The position numbers and the translations under genes were made by a program. A stretch of DNA of 64,000 nt from DASUPK01 sp963801055 (lineage in GTDB: Bacteria; Actinomycetota; Thermoleophilia; Solirubrobacterales; 70-9), in NCBI GenBank assembly GCA_963801055.1, contig CAWDDE010000005.1, positions 1-64,000 on the forward strand, in the 5' to 3' direction. Under the pieces are notes generated by a model, which did not search any database, was not told the origin of the DNA, and worked only from the letters and a program-made list of their open reading frames with translations. Shown here one piece after another: positions 7,565 to 16,735 of this stretch (positions within the stretch are counted from its first letter, which is position 1; every line of letters starts with the position of its first letter).

Positions 7565-10399
7565 CTACGCGCCGTGGCACTTCTTGTACTTCTTGCCCGA
7601 GCCGCACCAGCAGGGGTCGTTGCGCCCGATCTTCTCGCGGTCTGACTTGACGACCGTCTCCTGCTCGGGGATCGCGCCACCGCCGTTGCCAGCCTGGCTC
7701 TCGATCGACTGCTCGGCCGCCACGTCCGCTCCGGACGCCGTCGCGACGGCGGCTTGGCCGAGTGCCGAGGGTTGCTCCGCGGTCCCGCCGGAGTAGTCGA
7801 CCTGCAAAGGCTGCTGGGCGGGCGCGAACTCCTCCTGCGCCCGGGGGGCGACCTCGACCTCGACGTGGAAGATCAGCCGCGCGAACTCCTCCCAGATCGA
7901 GTGCATGAGCGCCTCGAACATCGAGAAGCCCTCGTTCTTGTAGGCGACCAGCGGATCGATCTGTGCGAAGCCGCGGAGGTGGATGCCCTCTCGCAGGTAG
8001 TCCATCTCGAAGAGGTGCTCCCGCCAGCGGTTGTCGATGATCTGCAGCAGGATCGCGCGCTCGAGCTGGCGCATTATCTCGTCGCCGAACTCCTGCTCGC
8101 GGCGGTCGTAGGCGGCGAGCGCATCGGCGAGCAGCGCCTCGCGCAGATCCTCGCGGTCGGTCTGCTCGGGCTGCAGCGAGGAGACCTCGGTGGTCGAGGG
8201 CCAGAGCTGCTGGACCTGGGTCTGGAGCTCGGCCAGATCCCAGTCCTCGATCACGTCGCCCGGGGTGTAGTCGTCCACCATGCTGCTGACGACTTCCCCC
8301 ACGCCCTCGCGGGCGGCGTCCGACATGTCCTTGCCCTCGAGGATCTCGCGACGGTACTTGTAGACGACGCGCCGCTGCTCGTTCATCACGTCGTCGTACT
8401 CGAGCACCCGCTTGCGGATCAGGAAGTTCTGCTCCTCGACCTTCTTCTGAGCGTTCTCGATCGTCCGGGTGAGCATCTTCGCCTCGAGCGGCTCCTCCTC
8501 GCCCTCCTCGTTGACCGGACCGAGCCGGTCAAGGATCTTGTAGATCCGCTCACCGGCGAACAGCCGGATCAGGTCGTCCTCGGCGGAGAGGAAGAAGCGG
8601 GACTCGCCCGGATCGCCCTGGCGGCCTGACCGCCCGCGAAGCTGATTGTCGATCCGCCGCGACTCGTGGCGCTCGGTGCCGCAGATGAGCAGGCCGCCGA
8701 GCTGGCGAACCTCCTCTGCCTCGGCCTCGCACTGTGGCATTAGGCGCTCGACCATCGTCTGCAGCTCCTCGGCGTAGCTCTCGTCGGCCGGCGAGAGCCC
8801 GAGCTTGGGGAGCTCCACCTGCGCGAGCCCCTCGGGGCTGCCGCCGAGCTTGATGTCGACGCCGCGGCCCGCCATGTTGGTCGCGATCGTGACGGCGCCC
8901 TTGCGGCCTGCCTGTGCGATCGTCTCGCCCTCGCGCTGGGCGTGCTCGGGCTTCGCGTTGAGGACGACGTGCTCGACGCCCCGGCGCCGAAGCTCCTGGG
9001 AGATCATCTCCGAGATCTCGACCGAGATCGTGCCGACCAGGATCGGCTGGCCGGCCTGGTTGCGCGCCTCGATCTCGTTGATCACCGAGCGCCACTTGCC
9101 GTTCTTCGTCTTGTAGATCTGGTCGTTGTGGTCGGCCCGGACCATCGGTACGTTCGTCGGGATGTCGACCGTCGGCATCTTGTAGATCTTCATGAACTCC
9201 TGCGCCTCGGTGAGCGCGGTGCCCGTCATGCCCGAGAGCTTGTCGTAGAGCCGGAAGTAGTTCTGCAGCGTGATCGTCGCGAGGGTCTGGTTCTCCTCGC
9301 GGATCGAGACGCCCTCCTTCGCCTCGATCGCCTGGTGAAGGCCCTCCGACCAGCGCCGGCCCTCGAGGATCCGGCCGGTGAACTCATCGATGATCATCAC
9401 CTCGCCCTCGACGATCTCGTACTCGACGCCGCGCTTGTAGAGCGACTCCGCCTTCAGGGCCTGAATCAGGTGGTTGACGAGCGTCCCGTGCTCGCTGAGG
9501 TAGAGATTCTCGACCCCCAGGAACTCCTCGGCCTTGGCGATCCCCCGCTCGGTCGGCGCGACGGTCTTGTGCTTCTCGTCGAACTCATAGTCGTAATCGG
9601 CGTCGCGAGTGTCCTTCGACTCGCCCAGTGACTTGAGCTTCTCCTTGTGGGGCTCGCCCTTCATCTGCTTGGCGAGGCGGGCGAAGGTGTAGTAGAGGTC
9701 GGCGGCCTGCTCGGGACGGCCCGAGATGATCAGCGGAGTCCGGGCCTCGTCGATCAGGATGTTGTCCACCTCATCGACGATCGCGAAGTCGTAGCCGCGC
9801 TGCACGCACTCGTCGAGCGAGCCGGCCATGTTGTCGCGGAGGTAGTCGAAGCCGAACTCCGAGTTGGTGCCGTAGGTGACGTCGCAGGCGTACTTCTCAC
9901 GGCGGACAGACGGGTGGTCGCCCTCCTGGATCGCGGCGACGGTCACCCCGAGCGCCTCGTAGATCGGGCGCATCCACTCGGCGTCCCGGCGGGCGAGATA
10001 GTCGTTGACCGTGACGAGGTGCACCGCGTTGCCGGCGAGCGAGTTGAGGAAGACGGGGAGCGTCGCGGTGAGCGTCTTCCCCTCGCCGGTCTTCATCTCG
10101 GCGATCGCGCCCGAGTGGAGCACCATGCCGCCGATCAGTTGGACGTCGAAGTGGCGCTGGCCGAGCGTGCGCCGGCTCGCCTCGCGCACTAGGGCGAAGG
10201 CCTCCGGGAGCAGGTCTTCGAGCGCCTCGCCGTCGCGGGCGCGCTTGCGCAGCTCGTCCGCCTCGGAGCGAAGCTCCGAATCCTCGAGCAGTTCCATCTC
10301 CGGCTCGATCCGGTTGATGGAATCCACCCGCCCCTGGTATTCCTTGAATTGCTTCGACTCGCCCATCCGCAGGGCGCGGTCGATCAGTCCTCTGGCCAC
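7565..10399 (-). CDS. secA: Preprotein translocase ATPase SecA
   Basis: Motor ATPase driving Sec-dependent export through SecYEG, 944 residues. It contains the DEAD-type Walker A MKTGEGKTLTATLP, DEVDNILIDEARTPLIISG, the preprotein cross-linking domain, helicase motif VTIATNMAGRGVDIKLGG, GTERHESRRIDNQLRGRSGRQGDPG, and a C-terminal zinc-binding SEC-C tail (CWCGSGKKYKKCH). It starts with GTG. A TAACCT hexamer 6 bp upstream of that GTG suggests a leaderless transcript. The zinc tail supports the canonical rather than accessory SecA. Confidence 0.98.
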   Translation of the reverse strand: MARGLIDRALRMGESKQFKEYQGRVDSINRIEPEMELLEDSELRSEADELRKRARDGEALEDLLPEAFALVREASRRTLGQRHFDVQLIGGMVLHSGAIAEMKTGEGKTLTATLPVFLNSLAGNAVHLVTVNDYLARRDAEWMRPIYEALGVTVAAIQEGDHPSVRREKYACDVTYGTNSEFGFDYLRDNMAGSLDECVQRGYDFAIVDEVDNILIDEARTPLIISGRPEQAADLYYTFARLAKQMKGEPHKEKLKSLGESKDTRDADYDYEFDEKHKTVAPTERGIAKAEEFLGVENLYLSEHGTLVNHLIQALKAESLYKRGVEYEIVEGEVMIIDEFTGRILEGRRWSEGLHQAIEAKEGVSIREENQTLATITLQNYFRLYDKLSGMTGTALTEAQEFMKIYKMPTVDIPTNVPMVRADHNDQIYKTKNGKWRSVINEIEARNQAGQPILVGTISVEISEMISQELRRRGVEHVVLNAKPEHAQREGETIAQAGRKGAVTIATNMAGRGVDIKLGGSPEGLAQVELPKLGLSPADESYAEELQTMVERLMPQCEAEAEEVRQLGGLLICGTERHESRRIDNQLRGRSGRQGDPGESRFFLSAEDDLIRLFAGERIYKILDRLGPVNEEGEEEPLEAKMLTRTIENAQKKVEEQNFLIRKRVLEYDDVMNEQRRVVYKYRREILEGKDMSDAAREGVGEVVSSMVDDYTPGDVIEDWDLAELQTQVQQLWPSTTEVSSLQPEQTDREDLREALLADALAAYDRREQEFGDEIMRQLERAILLQIIDNRWREHLFEMDYLREGIHLRGFAQIDPLVAYKNEGFSMFEALMHSIWEEFARLIFHVEVEVAPRAQEEFAPAQQPLQVDYSGGTAEQPSALGQAAVATASGADVAAEQSIESQAGNGGGAIPEQETVVKSDREKIGRNDPCWCGSGKKYKKCHGA

Positions 10400-10405
10400 G
10401 CGACT

Positions 10406-10411
10406 AGGTTA
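10406..10411 (-). promoter_or_regulatory. secA: Predicted -10 element, leaderless secA transcript
   Basis: TAACCT on the minus strand, followed by exactly six bases and the GTG start. This fits the TAnnnT-N6-start arrangement seen at several genes in the window. Confidence 0.5.
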
Positions 10412-10440
10412 GCTGCCGGACTGGAGCGGCCTGGTGGCCG

Positions 10441-10788
10441 CTAGGCCGTCGCTCCCCGCTGACGCTGCATGAGCTTGCGGGTCGTCTGGCGCTTGCGCCG
10501 CTTGTCCCGGTGCTTCTTGACCTGGCGACGGATGTCCTCGGCCAGCTCGTGGATCGAATGAACCATGTCCGGCGACGCCTCCTTGGCGCGAAGCGTGACC
10601 CCCTTCAGCCCGAGCGTCGCCTCGGCGACCATCCGGTCCGCGATCCGCGGGTTCTTCTCCTCGCAGAGCTCCACTTCGAGGGTGGCGAACTCGGAAACCT
10701 GCTTGCCGACCCGCTGGAACCTCTGGATCACCGCCTCGCGAAGCTCGTCGGTCACCTCCACGTTCTTCCCTCGGATCTCGATCCGCAC
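10441..10788 (-). CDS. hpf: Ribosome hibernation promoting factor, short form
   Basis: A 115-residue HPF/YfiA family protein that binds the 30S decoding channel and silences idle ribosomes. The beta-alpha-beta fold is visible: RIEIRGKNVEVTDELREAVIQ, ATLEVELCEEKNPRIADRM, GLKGVTLRAKEASPDMVHSI, then a very basic tail (KKHRDKRRKRQTTRKLMQRQR). It lacks the second dimerisation domain of long HPF. The start is GTG at 10788, decided by a strong GGAAGGAGG ribosome-binding site 5-6 bp before it. It lies just upstream of secA on the same strand. Confidence 0.9.
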   Translation of the reverse strand: MRIEIRGKNVEVTDELREAVIQRFQRVGKQVSEFATLEVELCEEKNPRIADRMVAEATLGLKGVTLRAKEASPDMVHSIHELAEDIRRQVKKHRDKRRKRQTTRKLMQRQRGATA

Positions 10789-10856
10789 GTCGGCCTCCTT
10801 CCGTCGGGGTGGCGCTCGGATGCTACGCCGGAGGTTCGGCGAGGGCAAGGGAATCG

Positions 10857-11636
10857 CTAGAGGGCCCGCGCCAACGTCAGCGCCACGACCCGGCGGCAGC
10901 CACCATCGCGCAGGGCCAGCGCGCAGGCTGAGAGCGTCGCGCCGGTGGTCCAGACGTCGTCGACCAGGAGGGCGGCGTGAGGAGAGGCCTCGACCGCCCA
11001 GACGTGGGGCGGGTCTGCGAGCCGCTGCCAGCGCCTCCGCCCCACCTGGCGCCGGCCGTGGCCGCGGCGCAGGCAGGCCCGGAGCGGAAGTCCGGCCCGC
11101 TCGGAGAGCGAGATCGCGATCTCCTCGGCCGGGTCGAAGCCCCGCCAGCGCCATCGCCACGGCCCGGCCGGCACCGGTACGACAGCCTTCGGCGACTCCG
11201 CCGCCGGGAGGGCGCCGAGCATGGCCTTCGCGGCGACGTCGGCAAGAGACAGTCTGCGTGCGTACTTGAGCCCGTGGACCACACGCCGAGCGACGCCGTC
11301 GAACGCTGCAGCTGAGACCGCCAGGTCCACGCAAGCCGGACCGGCGTCGATCACCGTGGGCGCCGCGGCGAGCTCCTCATCGCAGTGCTCGCAGAGGATC
11401 GGGTCCGCCCCTCGGGCGGAGCCGCAGGCGGCACAGAGCGGCGGGGCGACCAGAGAGGCGATTTGCTCGAGCGGCGCGGCTGCGATCGCGCGATCGTGTC
11501 CCGTGGCGGGTGACGAAAAGCGCGCGGAGTGGATCGGAAAGAGGCCTAACCCAGGGGCCTGTCCTCCTCCACGCCATAGAGGCCGCCCACGACGAGGCCG
11601 CCGGCCGGGACCTCCGCGCCGGGCAGGACGACGCAA
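10857..11636 (-). CDS. comF: ComF family phosphoribosyltransferase-like protein
   Basis: Amidophosphoribosyltransferase-type protein of the competence-associated ComF/GntX family. The N-terminal zinc ribbon has two cysteine pairs (LCAACGSA, LCEHCDEE). The PRPP-binding loop is LLVDDVWTTGATL, preceded by VPVPAGPWRWRWRGFDPAEE. I found no ATG, GTG or TTG between the upstream gene's stop (11546) and the zinc ribbon. The start shown therefore overlaps that gene by 91 bp, and its first 50 residues look non-native. Either a rare start codon or a local indel may hide the true start. Confidence 0.82.
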   Translation of the reverse strand: MRRPARRGGPGRRPRRGRPLWRGGGQAPGLGLFPIHSARFSSPATGHDRAIAAAPLEQIASLVAPPLCAACGSARGADPILCEHCDEELAAAPTVIDAGPACVDLAVSAAAFDGVARRVVHGLKYARRLSLADVAAKAMLGALPAAESPKAVVPVPAGPWRWRWRGFDPAEEIAISLSERAGLPLRACLRRGHGRRQVGRRRWQRLADPPHVWAVEASPHAALLVDDVWTTGATLSACALALRDGGCRRVVALTLARAL

Positions 11637-12589
11637 TCGCGGAGCATCGCCCCAGCCCCGAGCTGACAGCGCTCGCCGACGACGACCGGCCCGTGCAGCT
11701 CGGTCCCGACGCCGAGCTGGGAGTTCGCGCCGATCAGCACCGGCGCCTTCACCTTCACCCCCTCGAGGTCGGAGCCGTCGCCGGCGTAGATCCCGGATGA
11801 GACTTTCTCCGCCGGAGGGTGGATCCGGACTGCGCTCGAGAGCGCGTCGAGATTCCCCTGTACGAATTCGCCGACGGAGCCCACGTCGTTCCAGTAGGCG
11901 TCGATCTCGTGCGAGTAGAAGGGAATGTCGCCGTCGAGCAGCGAGGGGAACACGTCCATCGCCCAGTCGACGAAGCCCGGGGGCTGGTCCTCATCCCCAG
12001 CGGGGCTCTTGTGGTCGGCCGGGGGGAAGTGGTCGAAAATCTCCTTCCCGAACATGTAGATGCCGCAGTTGGCGAGGTCGGAGAGCGCCTCGGCGTGCTC
12101 GGGCTTCTCCTGGAAGCCCTGGATCCGGCCATCCTCGTCGGTGATGACCACGCCGAACTGGGTCGTGTCGTCCACGCGCTTCGTCGCGAGCGTGGCGATC
12201 CCGTCCCGCTCGACGTTCGCCTCGTGCGCAGCGCGCATGGCGCTCAGGTCGATGTCGGTAAGCGCATCGCCGGAGATGACCAGGAAGGAGTCGGTCTCGG
12301 AGAGGAAATTGCGGACCTTGCCGACCCCGCCGGCCGTGCCCAGGGGCTGCGGCTCCTCGCTGTAGCTGATCTCGAGCCCGAAGGCCGAGCCATCGCCGAG
12401 CACCTCGCGGATCTGCTCCGGCAGGTAGGAGACGTTGGTCATGACCTGCTTGAAGCCGTGGGAGGCGAGCAGCTCCGCGATCCAGGCTACGATCGGCCGG
12501 TTGAGCACCGGCGCGACCGGCTTCGGCATCACGTAGGTCAGCGGCCGGAGCCGCGTCCCCAGCCCGGCCGCCAGGATCATCGCCCTCAT
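11546..12589 (-). CDS. Sugar-1-phosphate nucleotidyltransferase (mannose/glucose-1-phosphate type)
   Basis: A 347-residue NTP-transferase activating a sugar-1-phosphate to a nucleotide sugar. The N-terminal signature is LAAGLGTRLRPLTYVMPKP. The nucleotide and metal-binding region is PLGTAGGVGKVRNFL...VISGDALTDIDL. A left-handed beta-helix of hexapeptide repeats fills about residues 245-340. The class resembles GDP-mannose pyrophosphorylase/RmlA-like enzymes with acyltransferase-like tails; the exact sugar is not decidable. It is a paralogue of the enzyme at 17736-18704, which sits in a clearer sugar operon. Confidence 0.87.
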   Translation of the reverse strand: MRAMILAAGLGTRLRPLTYVMPKPVAPVLNRPIVAWIAELLASHGFKQVMTNVSYLPEQIREVLGDGSAFGLEISYSEEPQPLGTAGGVGKVRNFLSETDSFLVISGDALTDIDLSAMRAAHEANVERDGIATLATKRVDDTTQFGVVITDEDGRIQGFQEKPEHAEALSDLANCGIYMFGKEIFDHFPPADHKSPAGDEDQPPGFVDWAMDVFPSLLDGDIPFYSHEIDAYWNDVGSVGEFVQGNLDALSSAVRIHPPAEKVSSGIYAGDGSDLEGVKVKAPVLIGANSQLGVGTELHGPVVVGERCQLGAGAMLRDCVVLPGAEVPAGGLVVGGLYGVEEDRPLG

Positions 12590-12710
12590 GAGGGCGACAG
12601 GTTCTCAGACTGCGGTGGGAGTTGCCTCGGGGTGACGCCAAGCACGATCTTGCCGACGAAGCCCGGTCCGGCCCTCCCCCGGCCGGCGGTTCCGCGCATG
12701 CTGGTGAGGG

Positions 12711-14192
12711 CTAGTAGCGGTAGTGGTCGCCCTTGTAGGGGCCCTCGACCGGCACCGCGATGTAGGCCGCCTGCTCGGGATTCAACTCGGTGAGCTCGAC
12801 GCCGAGGGCGTCGAGGTGCAGCCGGGCGACCTTCTCGTCCAGGTGCTTGGGCAGCACGTGGACCTCCTTGCCGTAGGCGTCCGCCTCACCGAACAGCTCG
12901 ATCTGGGCGATCACCTGGTTGGTGAACGAGTTCGACATCACGAAGCTCGGATGCCCCGTGGCGTTGCCGAGGTTGAGCAGGCGACCCTCCGAGAGGAGGA
13001 TGATCGAGTGGCCGTCCGGGAAGCGCCACTCGTCGACCTGCGGCTTGATGTTGACCTTCTCGATCCCGTCGACCTTCTCGAGCGCCGCGACCTGGATCTC
13101 GTCGTCGAAGTGGCCGATGTTGCCGACGATCGCCTGATGTTTCATCGCCGTCATGTGGTCGACGGTGATCACGTCCTTGTTCCCGGTTGCGGTGATGAAG
13201 ATGTCGGCTTCCTCGATCACGCTCTCGAGCTTGCGGACCTCGTAGCCCTGCATGGCGGCCTGGAGGGCGCAGATCGGGTCGATCTCGGTGACGATCACCC
13301 GGGCGCCCTGCCCGCGCAGCGACTCGGCGCAGCCCTTTCCCACGTCGCCGAAGCCGCAGATCACGGCCGTCTTGCCGCCGATCATCACGTCGGTGGCGCG
13401 GTTGAGGCCGTCAATCAGCGAGTGTCGGCAGCCGTAGATGTTGTCGAACTTGGACTTGGTCACCGAGTCGTTCACGTTGATCGCCGGAAAGAGCAGCGTG
13501 CCGTTGGCTTGGCGCTCGTAGAGGCGGATCACCCCGGTGGTGGTCTCCTCCGTAACCCCCTTGATGCCCTCGGCCATCTCGGTGAAGCGCCGGGGGTCGG
13601 CCGCGAGGCTCTCGCGCAGCAGCTCGAGGATCACCCTCTCCTCTTCGGAGCCGGCATCCTCGGCCCCTGGGACGGCGCCCGCGGCCTCGTACTCCGCGCC
13701 CTTGTGGACCAGGAGAGTCGCATCGCCGCCGTCGTCGAGCAGCATGTTCGGCCCGCTCTCGCCGTTCGGTCCAGGCTCGGGCCAGGCGAGGGCCTGCAGG
13801 GCGCACCACCAGTACTCCTCCAGGGTCTCCCCCTTCCAGGCGAAGACCGGGACGCCCTTCGGCTGCTCCGGGGTGCCCTCCGGTCCGACCGCGACCGCTG
13901 CCGCCGCGTGGTCCTGTGTCGAGAAGATGTTGCAGCTCGCCCAGCGCACATCGGCCCCAAGCATGGTCAGCGTCTCGATCAGCACCGCGGTCTGCACGGT
14001 CATGTGCAGGGAGCCGGTGATCCGGGCTCCCTTCAGAGGCTTCGACTCGGCGAACTCCGCGCGGGTCGCCATCAGACCGGGCATCTCGTGCTCGGCGAGC
14101 CGGATCTCCTTGCGGCCGAACTCGGCCAGTGAGAGGTCGGCCACGCGGAAGTCGAGGCCTGCGGACGTCGCTGCGCTGGTGGCAGTGCTCAT
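12711..14192 (-). CDS. ahcY: S-adenosylhomocysteine hydrolase
   Basis: Hydrolyses S-adenosylhomocysteine to adenosine and homocysteine, clearing the inhibitor left by methyltransferases. It shows FRVADLSLAEFGRKEI at the N-terminus, the NAD-binding Rossmann motif CGFGDVGKGCAESLRG, NIGHFDDEIQ and the C-terminal GPYKGDHYRY that closes over NAD of the partner subunit. Its 493 residues fit bacterial enzymes with an insertion in the catalytic domain. A Shine-Dalgarno-like AGGAG lies about 12 bp before the ATG. It diverges from arfB with a 55-bp gap. No riboswitch-like structure was evident upstream. Confidence 0.97.
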   Translation of the reverse strand: MSTATSAATSAGLDFRVADLSLAEFGRKEIRLAEHEMPGLMATRAEFAESKPLKGARITGSLHMTVQTAVLIETLTMLGADVRWASCNIFSTQDHAAAAVAVGPEGTPEQPKGVPVFAWKGETLEEYWWCALQALAWPEPGPNGESGPNMLLDDGGDATLLVHKGAEYEAAGAVPGAEDAGSEEERVILELLRESLAADPRRFTEMAEGIKGVTEETTTGVIRLYERQANGTLLFPAINVNDSVTKSKFDNIYGCRHSLIDGLNRATDVMIGGKTAVICGFGDVGKGCAESLRGQGARVIVTEIDPICALQAAMQGYEVRKLESVIEEADIFITATGNKDVITVDHMTAMKHQAIVGNIGHFDDEIQVAALEKVDGIEKVNIKPQVDEWRFPDGHSIILLSEGRLLNLGNATGHPSFVMSNSFTNQVIAQIELFGEADAYGKEVHVLPKHLDEKVARLHLDALGVELTELNPEQAAYIAVPVEGPYKGDHYRY

Positions 14193-14235
14193 GCTGTGGC
14201 TCGTCTCCTGGGTCGAGGTTTGACGACGCCAAGGT

Positions 14236-14241
14236 TACGGT
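14236..14241 (+). promoter_or_regulatory. arfB: Predicted -10 element, leaderless arfB transcript
   Basis: TACGGT followed by six bases and the ATG at 14248, matching the TAnnnT-N6-start pattern. No ribosome-binding site lies between, which supports leaderless initiation. Confidence 0.45.
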
Positions 14242-14247
14242 GCCCGC

Positions 14248-14658
14248 ATGGTCGAAGGCCTGCGCGTGAACGACGACGTGCTGATTCCGCTGGATGAGAT
14301 CGAGCTGCGCGCCAGCCGCTCGTCGGGCCCCGGCGGCCAGCATGCGAACGTGACGGCCTCGCGCATCGAGGCGATGTTCGACGTGCAGGGCTCCGAGGCG
14401 CTGAGCGAGGAGCAGCGCGAGTTGCTGCGCCGGCGCCTCGGCGACCGGGTCACCGCCGTCGCCCAGGACACGCGAAGCCAGGCCCGCAACCGGGAGCTGG
14501 CGCTCGAGCGGCTGCGCGAGAAGCTCGCCTCGGGCCTCCGGCGCCCGAAGCCCCGGCGCCCGACCAAGCCATCCCGGGCGGCGCGTGAGCGGCGATTGGA
14601 GCAGAAGCGCCGCACGTCGGAGCGGAAGGCGCGGCGCAGACCCCCGACGGACGATTAG
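14248..14658 (+). CDS. arfB: Peptidyl-tRNA hydrolase ArfB (RF-1 domain ribosome rescue factor)
   Basis: Codon-independent rescue factor for stalled ribosomes. Only the catalytic RF domain is present: the GGQ motif sits in SSGPGGQHANVTASRIEAMF, followed by the helical region ending DTRSQARNRELALERLREKL. The C-terminal tail is strongly basic (RRPKPRRPTKPSRAARERR), as needed to enter the empty mRNA channel. At 136 residues it matches YaeJ/ArfB size. It converges with the flavoprotein gene, overlapping its 3' end by 4 bp. Confidence 0.92.
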   Translation: MVEGLRVNDDVLIPLDEIELRASRSSGPGGQHANVTASRIEAMFDVQGSEALSEEQRELLRRRLGDRVTAVAQDTRSQARNRELALERLREKLASGLRRPKPRRPTKPSRAARERRLEQKRRTSERKARRRPPTDD

Positions 14659-16334
14659 GCGCCTACGCGCGGCCGGGCGCCCGCCTCCTTCAAATACTGG
14701 TGCACGAACGCAATCGCCATGCTCCCCTCGCCGACGGCCGAGGCGACGCGCTTGACGGGACCGGAGCGAACGTCGCCACACGCGAAGATCCCGGGCACGC
14801 TCGTCTCGAGCAGGTAGGGGTCGCGCTCGAGCTCCCAGCGTCCCGCCGCTTTCACATCGGGGCCGGTGAGCACGAAGCCCCGGTTGTCGAGCGCGATCTC
14901 GGCCGGAAGCCACCCAGTCTCGGCGTCTGCGCCGATGAAGATGAACAGCCCGCCCGATTGCATCGTGGCCGTCTCACCGGAGCTGTTGTCGAAGATGTCG
15001 AGCGCCTCCAATGAGTCGTCACCATGCGCCGCGACGACCTCCGTCCGTGTCAGCACATGGATGTTCGACCGAGTTCCAAGCTGGTCGATCAGGTAGTGCG
15101 ACATGCTCTTCTCGAGACCTTCGCTGCGGCAGAGGATGGTCACGCTCCGCGCGTAATTGGAGAAGAACATGGCCGCCTGCCCCGCGGAGTTCCCCGCGCC
15201 GATGATGTGGACGTCCAGCGCGTGGGTGTCCGGCGCCTCGCTTCGCGCGGCGCCATAGGAGATGCCCTTCCCCGCCAACCGGTCGAAGCCCTCGATCGAG
15301 AGCCGGCGCCAGGCGACGCCGCAGGCGAGGATGATCGTGCGCGCCCCCACGACGTCACCGCCGTCGAGGTGCACCTCATGCGACGCAGCGTCGATCTGTG
15401 TGAGCGCCCTGGTGACAAGGAACTCCGCGCCGAGCCTGCGGCCCTGCTTCAGCGCACGCTCGGCGAGCTTGGCGCCGGAAACGCCGTCCGGGAAACCGAG
15501 GTAGTTCTCGATCCTGGAGGACGAGCCCGCCTGCCCACCCGGCGCCTCCCGTTCGATCACCAGCGTCCCAAGGCCCTCAGACGCGCCGTACACCGCCGCG
15601 GCCAGACCGGCCGGACCTGCTCCGACGACCACCGCGTCGTACTCGGTCGCCGAGGGCTCGGTGCCCAGGTCGAGCAGCTCGGCCAGCCGGCGGAGCTGCG
15701 GCCGGGCCACAGTCGTGCCGTCGATGATGCGAACCACCGGGTAGTCCTCGTCCGCGGGGAGACGATCGCCCCATTGGTCGGCCGCGCCCGCCGTATCGGG
15801 CGTGAGCCACTCGAAGCTGACTTGGTTGCGGTCGAGGAAGTTCCGCAACTCCGCGCAGTCGGGGTCCCACCGATGGCCGAGGACGATCGCACGCGGAGGC
15901 GGCGGCTTCGCCGCAAGGCCCTGCAGGCCGTGTGCTCCGCTGATCCGATTGCTCGAGAGGCGGCCGAGCTCTTCCGCGACTCCGGGCTCGCCGGCCGCGA
16001 GGGCGTGATAGTCGTGAGGCTCGATTCGCATGACGCGGGACCTCTCCGTGGCCCGGAATCCGACCGGAAAGGGCGTGCCCAGGACGATCGGCACCTCGCC
16101 GATGACGTCGCCCGGCCGCCGCTCGCCAACGATGCTCTCCACCCCATCGATGGTGTTGACCACTTCGATGCGGCCCTCGAGTACCCCGTAGAGTGCCCGG
16201 TCGTCACCCTGGTTCGCCGCGTATTCCCCCTCCTCGAGGCCGATGTCAGCCGCGACGCGCGAGAGCCGCTCGCGGGCATCCGAGTCGAGGGCCGCGAAGA
16301 CCTTGATCGTCCTGATCTCCTCCGCAGTCACCAT
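14655..16334 (-). CDS. cNMP-binding domain / glutaredoxin-like / thioredoxin reductase-like flavoprotein
   Basis: A 559-residue multidomain protein. A cyclic nucleotide-binding domain (about 8-115) is followed by a glutaredoxin-like domain (about 138-222; HRWDPDCAELRNFLDR, a single Cys) and a TrxB-like FAD/NAD(P)H reductase domain (about 230-545; VVGAGPAGLAAAVYGASEG and IIGAGNSAGQAAMFFS). The reductase active-site CxxC of thioredoxin reductase is missing: the equivalent segment reads GISYGAARSEAP. It is therefore probably not a classical disulfide reductase. The ATG at 16334 has AAGGAAG upstream. Substrate and ligand are unknown. Confidence 0.85.
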   Translation of the reverse strand: MVTAEEIRTIKVFAALDSDARERLSRVAADIGLEEGEYAANQGDDRALYGVLEGRIEVVNTIDGVESIVGERRPGDVIGEVPIVLGTPFPVGFRATERSRVMRIEPHDYHALAAGEPGVAEELGRLSSNRISGAHGLQGLAAKPPPPRAIVLGHRWDPDCAELRNFLDRNQVSFEWLTPDTAGAADQWGDRLPADEDYPVVRIIDGTTVARPQLRRLAELLDLGTEPSATEYDAVVVGAGPAGLAAAVYGASEGLGTLVIEREAPGGQAGSSSRIENYLGFPDGVSGAKLAERALKQGRRLGAEFLVTRALTQIDAASHEVHLDGGDVVGARTIILACGVAWRRLSIEGFDRLAGKGISYGAARSEAPDTHALDVHIIGAGNSAGQAAMFFSNYARSVTILCRSEGLEKSMSHYLIDQLGTRSNIHVLTRTEVVAAHGDDSLEALDIFDNSSGETATMQSGGLFIFIGADAETGWLPAEIALDNRGFVLTGPDVKAAGRWELERDPYLLETSVPGIFACGDVRSGPVKRVASAVGEGSMAIAFVHQYLKEAGARPRVGA

Positions 16335-16462
16335 GGACAACTTCCTTATTGGCGCTTGCCCCCTGTGAGGAGATCGTCTCACCTTTCGTGCGGCCGCGGG
16401 GCCGATGAGTCCGGCACCCGACCAGAGTCTCTTCACACAGAGTCGGCGAGGAAGGAAGAGCG

Positions 16463-16735
16463 ATGACGCTGAACAGGCAGTTCGAGGCGACGCTGCAGAA
16501 GAGCCCCGCCAAGGGCGGCTGGACGTATGTGGTGATGCCGGATTCGGCCGAGTTCTTCGGGACGCGGGGCCTGATCAAGGTGCGCGGCACGATCGACGGG
16601 CACCCCTTCCGGAGCTCCTTCATGGCGATGGGTGACGGGACGCACAAGCTGCCCGTGAAGACGGACGTGCGCAAGGCGATCGAGAAGGAGGAGGGCGACT
16701 CGGTGGTCGTGCGGCTGGAGGAGCGGCTCAGCTAG
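16463..16735 (+). CDS. DUF1905 domain protein
   Basis: A 90-residue protein carrying the DUF1905 beta-barrel (WTYVVMPDSAEFFGTRG, VRGTIDGHPFRSSFMAMGDG, LPVKTDVRKAI, GDSVVVRLEERL). The function of the domain is not established; it often occurs with YdeI-like proteins. GGAAGGAAGAG gives a good ribosome-binding site 5 bp before the ATG. It diverges from the flavoprotein and converges with the isomerase gene, overlapping its 3' end by 8 bp. Confidence 0.82.
   Translation: MTLNRQFEATLQKSPAKGGWTYVVMPDSAEFFGTRGLIKVRGTIDGHPFRSSFMAMGDGTHKLPVKTDVRKAIEKEEGDSVVVRLEERLS

Noticed and set aside
12650..12700. GC-rich inverted repeat (CCGGCC/GGCCGG) downstream of ahcY as a terminator
   Set aside because: The stem is short and there is no U tract; in such GC-rich DNA it is expected by chance.
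12723..14132. 469-codon plus-strand open frame opposite ahcY
   Set aside because: Antisense to a fully conserved adenosylhomocysteinase; no family similarity of its own.
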